The notes under the pieces: generated by a model
What the model was told of the DNA's origin: nothing
The model's input: the letters and a program-made list of their open reading frames with translations, nothing else
Databases searched by the model: none
Assembly: GCA_900302705.1 (NCBI GenBank)
Contig: OUUY01000024.1
Location: 1 to 48,060 of the forward strand
Direction: 5' to 3'
Length of the DNA: 48,060 bases
Source of the DNA: Candidatus Sulfobium mesophilum
Lineage (GTDB): Bacteria > Nitrospirota > Thermodesulfovibrionia > Thermodesulfovibrionales > UBA6898
Shown: positions 42,297-48,060 of the stretch, piece after piece
Layout of the letters: each line of letters starts with the position of its first letter
Numbering within the stretch: the first letter of the stretch is position 1
Program-made: the position numbers and the translations under genes

Positions 42297-44444
42297 ATGG
42301 ACAACTTTAATGATGCATTCCCTGATATACCGCAGAGGATATCAGGGCTTAAGGAACTCGCATACAACCTTTGGTGGAGCTGGCATCCCGAAGCGCGGAT
42401 GCTGTTTAAGATGCTCAGTCGCGCCGCCTGGAAGCTAAGTGTCCATAATCCTGTAAAGATGCTAAACGACGTCAGCAGGGAGACTTTCGAGACAGCCGCG
42501 AAAGACCCTAAATTTCTCAGGCACTACGATGCTGTAATGGCCAGGTTCAGATCGGATATGAGCCCTTCGGGCGACTGGTTTTCCTCCAGGATAGCGGACG
42601 CAAGGTTACTCCCTATCGCATATTTTTCGGCCGAATACGGACTCCATCATTCGCTGCCCTTTTATGCAGGAGGTCTCGGGTTCCTGTCAGGCGACTTCCT
42701 CAAGGAATGCAGTGACCTGGGGGTGCCAATCGTAGCTATGGGGTTTATGTACCCCGAAGGGTACCTCAGGCAGAAGATATCTCCGGATGGCTGGCAATCC
42801 GCTGAAAGCGAAAGGATCGACAGAGAGAACGCGCCTATTACCCGCATACTCGACTCAGATGGCAACCGTCTGACAGTGAAGGTCCCTTTTATTGAGCCTC
42901 CCATTTACGTAGAGGTATGGAAGGTCCAGGTTGGAAAGGTCACCCTGTATCTCATGGACACCGACATCGATGCGAATGACCCTTGGAACAGAAATATCAC
43001 GTCGCATCTTTATGTCGGCGGATATGAGCAAAGGCTGAGGCAGGAAATCGTTCTTGGCATCGGAGGGGCCGAGGTCCTCTCCACCCTGGGGATAAAACAT
43101 TCTGTACTTCATCTTAACGAGGGCCATCCGGCCTTTGCTGTGCTGGAGAGGATAAGGGAAAAAGTCGGCACCGGCCTGAGCTTTGAAGAGGCCTTTGAAA
43201 AAGTTCGCGCCACTACCATATTCACGACCCATACACCTGTCCCTGCCGGCCATGACGTCTTTCCCTTCGAACTCATCGAAAAATACTTTACCTCCTACTG
43301 GCCGTCACTCGGAATCTGCTGCGACGCATTCTTTAATCTCGGGGTAGATCCCAAATTCCCCAATGCGGGGTTCAACATGACAGCCTTTGCCCTGAAGGCA
43401 TCCGCTTATCACAATGCGGTAAGTAAGAAACACTCTGAGGTCGCAAAAAAGATGTGGCAGCCACTTTGGCCCGACCTGTCAGAGGAGAGTGTTCCTATCG
43501 CTCACATCACAAACGGGGTGCACGTCCCTACATGGATAGAACCGAGGACCGAACTCCTCTACAACAGATATCTCGGTCCTTACTGGCTTGCCGATCACGA
43601 TAACCCCGATATCTGGAATCTCGTTGATGACATTCCGGACAGGGAACTCTGGAATAACCATTACTGGCACAAGATGAAGCTCATCCTGCAAATAATGAAC
43701 AGGGCGAGGCAGCGGTGGCTCGAAGCGCCTGAACCGAGGGTGATTCTGGCGTCGGGGGTATTGCTGGACCCCAATGTGCTTACCATAGGTTTTGCGCGAA
43801 GATTCACGACTTATAAAAGGGCCGCCTTGATATTTCATGACGCCGAAAGACTTAGAAAGATACTCACAAACAGGTGGAACCCTGTACAGATAATCTTCGC
43901 CGGTAAGGCGCACCCTGCGGACGAGCCGGGAAGACAGATGCTTCAGAAGGTCTTTAATGCCTCGAAAGACCCTTACTTTGGAGGCCGGATCGCCTTTGTC
44001 GAGGACTATGACGAGCAATTGGCACAGTACCTCGTGCACGGCGTGGACGTATGGCTCAACAACCCGCTCCCTCCGCTTGAGGCATGCGGCACAAGCGGGA
44101 TGAAGGCATCCTTAAACGGCGTTCCGCACCTGAGTATCCTTGACGGGTGGTGGTCTGAAGGGTTTAACGGCAAAAACGGCTGGGCAGTCGACAGCCACGA
44201 GGGGGATAACGGCGACTTCCTGGACGCTCAATCGCTCTACGATATTCTTGAGACACAGGTGGTTCCAATATACTACCGCACCGACGATTACGGAGTACCG
44301 CATGATTGGGTCAGGGTCATGAAGGAGGCCATAAAAAGCACTGCCCCTGTATTCAGCGCCAGAAGGATGACTAAGGAATATGCCGCGCATTTTTACAGTG
44401 AAGCCCTGAAATCAGTGAGCGGAGAAACGCGGCCCGCGATATAG
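42297..44444 (+). CDS. Alpha-glucan (glycogen/maltodextrin) phosphorylase
   Basis: A 715-residue GT35 enzyme releasing glucose-1-phosphate from alpha-1,4-glucans. The N-terminal DUF3417-like domain (KELAYNLWWSWHPEARMLFK) identifies the TIGR02094 branch. The PLP lysine is Lys603 in GTSGMKASLNG, and FTTHTPVPAGHD, ITNGVHVPTW and ARRFTTYKRA are intact. No other glycogen gene is adjacent. The first helix of the enzyme is reached directly from the ATG; the weak GGAG at 42283-42286 serves as the ribosome binding site. Confidence 0.92.
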   Translation: MDNFNDAFPDIPQRISGLKELAYNLWWSWHPEARMLFKMLSRAAWKLSVHNPVKMLNDVSRETFETAAKDPKFLRHYDAVMARFRSDMSPSGDWFSSRIADARLLPIAYFSAEYGLHHSLPFYAGGLGFLSGDFLKECSDLGVPIVAMGFMYPEGYLRQKISPDGWQSAESERIDRENAPITRILDSDGNRLTVKVPFIEPPIYVEVWKVQVGKVTLYLMDTDIDANDPWNRNITSHLYVGGYEQRLRQEIVLGIGGAEVLSTLGIKHSVLHLNEGHPAFAVLERIREKVGTGLSFEEAFEKVRATTIFTTHTPVPAGHDVFPFELIEKYFTSYWPSLGICCDAFFNLGVDPKFPNAGFNMTAFALKASAYHNAVSKKHSEVAKKMWQPLWPDLSEESVPIAHITNGVHVPTWIEPRTELLYNRYLGPYWLADHDNPDIWNLVDDIPDRELWNNHYWHKMKLILQIMNRARQRWLEAPEPRVILASGVLLDPNVLTIGFARRFTTYKRAALIFHDAERLRKILTNRWNPVQIIFAGKAHPADEPGRQMLQKVFNASKDPYFGGRIAFVEDYDEQLAQYLVHGVDVWLNNPLPPLEACGTSGMKASLNGVPHLSILDGWWSEGFNGKNGWAVDSHEGDNGDFLDAQSLYDILETQVVPIYYRTDDYGVPHDWVRVMKEAIKSTAPVFSARRMTKEYAAHFYSEALKSVSGETRPAI

Positions 44445-44500
44445 CGAACATTACGGGAACCGCTCAATGCAGTCTTGCCTCTCGCCATGGCAAAAAAGAA

Positions 44501-44538
44501 CCGGCAGAGCGGGTCGAAAAAAATATCCCGTCTGCCGG
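44501..44538. terminator. Terminator hairpin between convergent genes
   Basis: CCGGCAGAGCGGG (44501-44513) pairs with CCCGTCTGCCGG (44527-44538) with one bulged base. It sits between the ends of the phosphorylase and the convergent helical protein gene and could serve both strands. Confidence 0.65.
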
Positions 44539-44554
44539 AAACAAATGCCGGAAA

Positions 44555-45031
44555 CTAAGTGACGAAAACTGTTGCCCTCTTGAGGTCCTCTAGCCGCGAT
44601 AGCAGGTTGTGATGCTTGTGCTCGTCCGCAATAAGATAGGAAAGCACATAACGAGTTACAAATAGCTCGCTGTTTTCGAGCGCCTCTTCCGCTAATTGAA
44701 GCGACTTGGCCTCAGCTGTGATATGCTTGTTCAGTCCTGACCCCAGCGCATTGAGGTCGTCCGGGCTAAGAACAAATGGCTCTTTTGTAATGCTGTCTAT
44801 CAGCATCTGCTGCATCGCTTTATGTTTCTGCGAGTCGCTCTTGATCATCTCCATCGTCATTTTTATGAGACGGTTACTCGTCTTTTTCAAAAGCTCTTCC
44901 GAAAACCTGATAGTTTCATCCTCAAGACGCTGCCATTCCTTGATCGTGGCAAGAAACTCTTTAGACAACTCAGCTGGTTTTCTCCGGGATTTTTCGCTCT
45001 TGTTTTTCTTTGCCGGTGCTCTTTCTGCCAT
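44555..45031 (-). CDS. Helical, possibly ferritin-like hypothetical protein
   Basis: A 158-residue protein with a Lys-rich N-terminal tail (about 1-20) and then four predicted long helices. Spaced Glu/His residues (EWQRLEDETIRFSEEL, SDSQKHKAMQQ, HITAEAKSLQLAEE, ADEHKHHNLLSRLED) recall ferritin-like or hemerythrin-like four-helix bundles, but the canonical EXXH spacing is incomplete, so metal binding is only a guess. I use the ATG at 45031, preceded by GGAGG. A likely minus-strand promoter lies at about 45170-45197 (TTGACA, 16 bases, TAGCAT), giving a leader of roughly 130 bases. Confidence 0.65.
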   Translation of the reverse strand: MAERAPAKKNKSEKSRRKPAELSKEFLATIKEWQRLEDETIRFSEELLKKTSNRLIKMTMEMIKSDSQKHKAMQQMLIDSITKEPFVLSPDDLNALGSGLNKHITAEAKSLQLAEEALENSELFVTRYVLSYLIADEHKHHNLLSRLEDLKRATVFVT

Positions 45032-45121
45032 GCTGTTAAAGCCTCCTCTTGTCCATTTTATTTTCTTCAACTGTATAAAACCCGCCTACTGTAAGAACCT
45101 GCATCGAAGTACGCATAACAG

Positions 45122-45139
45122 TTACGGTTTACCCATCAT
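45122..45139 (-). other. Five-codon leader ORF
   Basis: ATGATGGGTAAACCG plus a stop, with a very strong AAAGGAGG 5 bases upstream, lies in the leader about 90 bases before the start of the helical protein gene. The encoded peptide is MMGKP. It may be a regulatory mini-ORF or a remnant of an older start. Confidence 0.35.
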
Positions 45140-45195
45140 ATCAGCCTCCTTTAATCAAAATATGATTTCATGCTATCAAATGAAGACATTATGTC

Positions 45196-45236
45196 AAGGT
45201 GGCTGTAGCGACTTTCAAATCAAACTTCGCCACCTT
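45196..45236. promoter_or_regulatory. Inverted repeat between divergent promoters
   Basis: AAGGTGGC (45196-45203) and GCCACCTT (45229-45236) form an 8-bp inverted repeat between the minus-strand promoter of the helical protein and the plus-strand promoter at 45285. It could be a shared operator or an insulating terminator. Confidence 0.35.
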
Positions 45237-45261
45237 TGGCCTTTATCCTGGTAAATGATCT

Positions 45262-45313
45262 CAAATTTTTTGCAAATTTTTTGCTTGACAAATGAATTTA
45301 AACAGGATAAGAT
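45262..45313 (+). promoter_or_regulatory. Strong promoter with tandem AT-rich upstream repeats
   Basis: TTGACA (45285-45290) and TAAGAT (45308-45313) are exactly 17 bases apart. Directly upstream are two perfect tandem copies of CAAATTTTTTG (45262-45272 and 45273-45283), a good UP-element candidate. Confidence 0.75.
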
Positions 45314-45354
45314 TCGTCCTATATAGATGGCCATCGTATTATCACGACTCAGAA

Positions 45355-45405
45355 CGATGAAAATGAGACATTTTTATCGAGGGTCCTGTAGATAGGAAAG
45401 GATCC
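45355..45405 (+). promoter_or_regulatory. Two hairpins in the leader of the 31-residue membrane protein
   Basis: CGATGAAAATG (45355-45365) pairs with CATTTTTATCG (45369-45379) around an AGA loop with one G-U pair. GGGTCCT (45381-45387) pairs with AGGATCC (45399-45405), ending just before the ribosome binding site. They could protect the message or control translation. Confidence 0.5.
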
Positions 45406-45419
45406 TGGGGGAGGATGAA

Positions 45420-45515
45420 ATGGGAGAACCAATACTTATCTTAGGTATCGGTAGCATATGCACGGCGCTTCTGCTGTCCATCTGGGCGGTGGTAACGAGT
45501 TCTTCAAGGCTATAG
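45420..45515 (+). CDS. Very small single-helix membrane protein, 31 residues
   Basis: The peptide starts MGEPILILGIGSICTALLLS and ends in a short polar tail (VVTSSSRL); residues 5-25 form one membrane helix. GGGGGAGG lies 5 bases before the ATG. It has a near-consensus promoter (45285-45313), a ~100-base structured leader and a terminator hairpin at 45587-45624, so it looks like a complete, well-expressed transcription unit. Small proteins of this size often attach to membrane enzymes, but I see no partner. I do not recognise the family. Confidence 0.6.
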   Translation: MGEPILILGIGSICTALLLSIWAVVTSSSRL

Positions 45516-45586
45516 ATTGTAAAAGATAGCCGAAATCTTCGTCATTACCCTCAACGAAAAATCAACGCCACAATTACTGCACAAAA

Positions 45587-45629
45587 AGGGGGGTGCACGT
45601 CCTGTTTAAGAACCTGCAACCCCTCTTTT
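45587..45629 (+). terminator. Terminator behind the 31-residue protein gene
   Basis: AGGGGGGTGCA (45587-45597) can pair with TGCAACCCCT (45615-45624), followed by CTTTT. It lies about 70 bases after the small gene. Confidence 0.5.
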
Positions 45630-45657
45630 CACTGCTTGTATCTGAACCTTAAAAAAC

Positions 45658-45702
45658 TGGCGCGCCCTGAGGGAGTCGAACCCCCGACCTGCGGGTTCGT
45701 AG
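45658..45702 (-). other. 3' fragment of tRNA-Arg(ACG), likely attachment repeat
   Basis: Read on the minus strand, the 45 bases run from the anticodon loop CTACGAA (anticodon ACG) through the half-stem CCCGC, a variable loop, the T-arm GGGGGTTCGACTCCCTC and the acceptor strand AGGGCGC to G-CCA. The 5' half (acceptor, D-arm, left anticodon stem) is absent upstream. Such 3' halves are the duplicated core left by tyrosine-integrase insertion into tRNA genes. Given the orientation, the inserted element should lie to the right of this site. Confidence 0.7.
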
Positions 45703-46021
45703 TTATACTGAGGGGACCGCCTCACTTTTTCATATCCGTGCACATCCTTATAAATATTTGCCTTTAGGGTTTCAAGGGAGAGGTGAGGCATTCTATCTTT
45801 ACCTATCTTTTCAGATACCAACTGCACAATTAGTGCACACTGGAGAAACAGAACAAAGGCCCTGGGATCTTCCTGGGGCCTCTCATCTTCAAAGATTTTT
45901 TAGTGCTTCCTGTACCACTCACTCTCTTGGGCTGTTATAATGATGCGTAATACTTCCAGAAACGGGGAGACACAAAAGTGAGTGTAGAACTATGTGGAGC
46001 ATCAATTCGCAGTGAGTCTGC
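45703..46021. other. Non-coding stretch with two inverted repeats
   Basis: GCCTCAC (45721-45727) and GTGAGGC (45783-45789) form one inverted repeat; AGGCCCTGGGA and TCCTGGGGCCT (about 45858-45883) form a strong terminator-like hairpin with a T-run (ATTTTTT) some 13 bases further. The minus-strand frame here that runs into the tRNA fragment cannot be assigned to a protein family. No integrase is recognised. Confidence 0.4.
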
Positions 46022-46387
46022 ATGGATTTAGAGTTCTTTCTTTACGTTGGGTTAATGTTAGGCGTAGCTCTTGTGATAGCTTCCGTTCCCCCATTTCTGT
46101 ATTTTGAAATTGTCTGGCGATTTCGTCGCAAAGCTGCTAACTCCGTAACCGAAGGATTAATTGTTGGCCTAATTTGGGGAATCTTATTTACTTATTGTGA
46201 CCCGATGCATCTTAGACAGTTCCCTCCCGGCCGCACGGCTCTGTTCCAGGGTAATTCTCGGAAGGGGCGAACGCCCTTCCGCATAGGAGAAGAGCACTGC
46301 ATACCGAACCCCCTCGGGCGCGCCGATTTCCCTGATCACGGTCCCTTCCCTGTCCGGCACAGGGAAGGAAACCCCGACGCCTTCTGA
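46022..46387 (+). pseudogene. Truncated membrane protein remnant
   Basis: The first ~58 codons encode two hydrophobic segments (FFLYVGLMLGVALVIASVPP, TEGLIVGLIWGILF) separated by a basic loop, a credible small membrane protein. After about position 46,200 the frame becomes the antisense of a phosphotransferase gene and loses protein character. I infer that the original gene was cut here and fused by deletion or rearrangement. Confidence 0.5.
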
Positions 46388-46705
46388 TTGTAAATACTGT
46401 ATAAGTTCAGTTTCCGCCTCGATATCCCGGAGATCCCTCCAGTTATGGCGGTATACCCTTAAGACGTATTTTGTCCGTGAATCTTTGACCAGATAGTTGT
46501 CGTTCAGTCCTCTGTACAGATATTCGCATTGAACGGGAGTATCAAGGGCGTATCTGGACAGTACTTGCCTGGTCAGCGCATCCGCGGACAGTGTGGAGTA
46601 TGTAACCGAAAGAACTTCTGCCGGCTTGGCTGTATCCCTCACAAATTCCTGTTTAACGATAGTTTTTGCTATCTTTTTTGCCCTTGGTCTGTTTCGTTCT
46701 TGCAT
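46184..46705 (-). pseudogene. Truncated phosphotransferase (APH/SrkA-like kinase), N-terminal half
   Basis: The 173-residue frame carries the N-lobe of an aminoglycoside/choline-type kinase: YLYRGLNDNYLV, KYVLRVYRHNWRDLRDIEAE and VRYAVLFSYAEG. It ends at RELSKMHRV plus four unrelated residues, before the catalytic HGDxxxxN and DFD motifs. Full-length relatives are about 330-360 residues. The break coincides with the break of the plus-strand membrane protein near 46,200, so both were truncated by the same event. It should be inactive. Confidence 0.75.
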
Positions 46706-46974
46706 ATTCTGTTTTAACCCATATTATTCATCAGGTTCATTCTTGGCGCGGCGCTTAGTACAGGAAGACATCACGAGGACTGAGAGTCTTTCGGATTAGC
46801 TTAGCTGCCCGATAAGCTTCGCCCATATTATGCTGGGGAAGAGGGCTTGTGAGAGAGTCCGACAAATATTTTGGCTTCTTCCTGTAGTCCTCGCTGCTAG
46901 ACATGATATAATTGTGCGGAGTTCAGTTGGTGATAGACAGAAAGCAAGCTGGCTTTTAAACAAGCGGAGGGAAT

Positions 46975-47238
46975 ATGGACACAAATCAAATCGGCATTAT
47001 TGTTGACAGAGCATTCACTCGCTACGTAGCTTTAAGCCTTATTATTTCAGCCCCATTTGCAGTCATATTAGCGCAAGCCGCTCTTGCAATAAGAGAAATC
47101 GCAATCAATTCCAGAAAGACATATAACTCGGATGATTCAAATTATGATCTCACCAGATGGGTCGGCACGGCACTCGTCTACATTGGAATATTCTCTTTTA
47201 TTTTTGGGGTTGTTCTACTCATACGTATGTCAGCGTGA
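46975..47238 (+). CDS. Small two-helix membrane protein
   Basis: An 87-residue hypothetical with two hydrophobic segments (about 18-38, ALSLIISAPFAVILAQAALA, and 64-85, WVGTALVYIGIFSFIFGVVL) joined by a charged loop. GGAGGG precedes the ATG. It probably shares a transcript with the lipoprotein 79 bases downstream. I do not recognise a family. Confidence 0.6.
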   Translation: MDTNQIGIIVDRAFTRYVALSLIISAPFAVILAQAALAIREIAINSRKTYNSDDSNYDLTRWVGTALVYIGIFSFIFGVVLLIRMSA

Positions 47239-47317
47239 ACACAATTCCTGCGTGGACGGTGATAATATAAACATATATATGGAATTGCCTTTTGATAGCG
47301 AAGGGGAGGAGGTTGAC

Positions 47318-47851
47318 GTGAAAAGAATAAAGAGTACGCAAATAGTTTGTCTTGCTGCTTTTCTGCTTGTTGCATCATTAGTCGTCTCCTGCACTTCCGG
47401 AATGCGTCTCAATACACAAGAGGCGCGGTATTCCGAAGACGCCGGAACCTATAGAGTCATTTTGTTCGGCTGCAATTTCAATAACGATCTTGAAACAATC
47501 GCATTCCTCGATAAAAGGGGCGACAAATACGACTTCGAACCTTATGCCGCTGATTTCAAATTTAAGATTAAGGGAGTGCCGGCAAAGGAGGCACTCAAAG
47601 TGGCAGAGGAATTCGTGAATTGCAATACGTCATTCCTGCAAGTTCAGACGTATGGTATCATCGGCCCTAACGGCGAGATCCTTGGATATGAGGTAAGACC
47701 TCTCTATGAACCCCTCGCGTACGGCGATCAGGACGTGCTTTTAACGGATTACTGGTTGAAAGACGATAAAGTAGTCATCAAGATAAGACTGAAGCCCTCG
47801 GTAGAAAGGATGCTCCAGCGCGGTGGAGGGGACAAGGACAGGGGTAGATAA
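47318..47851 (+). CDS. Lipoprotein of unknown function
   Basis: A 177-residue protein starting at GTG 47318, preceded by GGGGAGGAGG. A lipoprotein signal ends in a lipobox (SLVVSC, about residue 23). The mature part has the pattern GTYRVILFGCNFNNDLETIA, FKIKGVPAKEALKVAEEFV and a strand-rich C-terminus with a charged end. A longer open frame starts at 47132 but overlaps the previous gene in another frame and lacks a signal. The family is not recognised; envelope attachment is inferred. Confidence 0.65.
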   Translation: MKRIKSTQIVCLAAFLLVASLVVSCTSGMRLNTQEARYSEDAGTYRVILFGCNFNNDLETIAFLDKRGDKYDFEPYAADFKFKIKGVPAKEALKVAEEFVNCNTSFLQVQTYGIIGPNGEILGYEVRPLYEPLAYGDQDVLLTDYWLKDDKVVIKIRLKPSVERMLQRGGGDKDRGR

Positions 47852-48060
47852 TCTGTTAACGCAATGCTTTTTGAGTAAGCTTCTGGATGAAAATTCCTGT
47901 GAGATGTTTAGGCGCAATAGTCGAGAGTCGCTTTTTCAACACTTGTAAACTTTTTTCTCGACTTCATCATGAAGCCCTCACATTTTCCATATGAGAGTTT
48001 AATCGATAAGCCTCAATTCTTTCGGTAGAGGAAATATGGATATTGTGTCGCGGAGCAGGT

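Noticed and set aside
45606-45827. 73-codon minus-strand frame entering the tRNA fragment, possibly an integrase end
   Set aside because: The sequence shows no recombinase motif (no R-H-R-Y context) and I could not assign it; the frame also runs through the tRNA fragment.
46796-46984. 62-codon minus-strand open frame
   Set aside because: No ribosome binding site and no conserved pattern; it overlaps the upstream region of a better-supported plus-strand gene.
1-48060. CRISPR array or defence island
   Set aside because: No regularly spaced repeats and no cas, restriction-modification or other recognisable defence genes were seen.

Overview
The window looks like about 48 kb of a mesophilic, Gram-negative anaerobe or microaerophile. 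I read it as a Nitrospirota (Thermodesulfovibrionia-like) or related deep-branching lineage with GC in the high forties. This is inferred from gene content: a NapC-less napAGHBD nitrate reductase operon, a 12-heme c-type cytochrome, LptCAB followed by rpoN/hpf/rapZ, a DUF512 radical-SAM protein, and short Nitrospirota/deltaproteobacterial-style operons. No rRNA or marker phylogeny is available, so the taxonomy is tentative.

Layout. 0.4-2.1 kb: a PAS-GGDEF-EAL signalling protein with a damaged GGDEF half. 2.4-2.85 kb: a decayed HigB/RelE-type toxin-antitoxin pair whose palindromic operator is still perfect. 2.9-5.9 kb: an aldehyde dehydrogenase / acetolactate synthase operon (minus). 6.3 kb: a small SAP-like Cys-rich protein. 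6.75-7.04 kb: a sigma70 promoter, a 6S RNA gene and a long terminator-like hairpin (plus), convergent with an aminotransferase-homoserine dehydrogenase operon. 9.5-10.7 kb: lipA and a cold-shock protein. 10.9-17.8 kb: a minus-strand operon napA-napG-napH-napB-napD-fmdE-modE(HTH only), probably with a nitroreductase at its end. A ModE-box-like palindrome lies just before the modE start. 18-25 kb: secreted or membrane hypotheticals, a GT39 glycosyltransferase, a DUF2844/DUF3443 pair (the DUF3443 gene carries three separate 1-nt frameshifts), and a glycine-zipper lipoprotein next to a Gly/His/Tyr low-complexity protein.

24.3-37.9 kb is a conserved housekeeping block: def-fmt-DUF116 (minus) divergent from rsmB-PASTA-rpe-TPR-pgsA-DUF512, then aroE, then lptC-lptA-lptB-rpoN-hpf-rapZ. 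38-44.5 kb holds a NifS-type cysteine desulfurase, a 12-heme secreted cytochrome with its own promoter and terminator, a second GT39 glycosyltransferase, a small palindromic repeat element, and an alpha-glucan phosphorylase.

44.5-48 kb changes character. A helical protein and a strongly expressed-looking 31-residue membrane peptide fire divergently. They are followed by a 45-nt 3' fragment of a tRNA-Arg, which looks like the distal attachment repeat of an integrated element that would extend rightwards past the window. The sequence beyond it carries gene fragments (a membrane protein and a phosphotransferase, both cut at the same point near 46,200) and two small envelope hypotheticals.

The most interesting items are: the 6S RNA with its complete promoter/terminator unit; the molybdenum-linked nap operon with an internal ModE-like box; the 31-residue membrane peptide with tandem AT repeats, promoter, two leader hairpins and a terminator; the 12-heme cytochrome; the tRNA-Arg fragment with the gene junction behind it; and the selective frameshift decay of accessory genes in an otherwise intact window. 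I did not find a CRISPR array, an obvious defence island or a complete mobile element.
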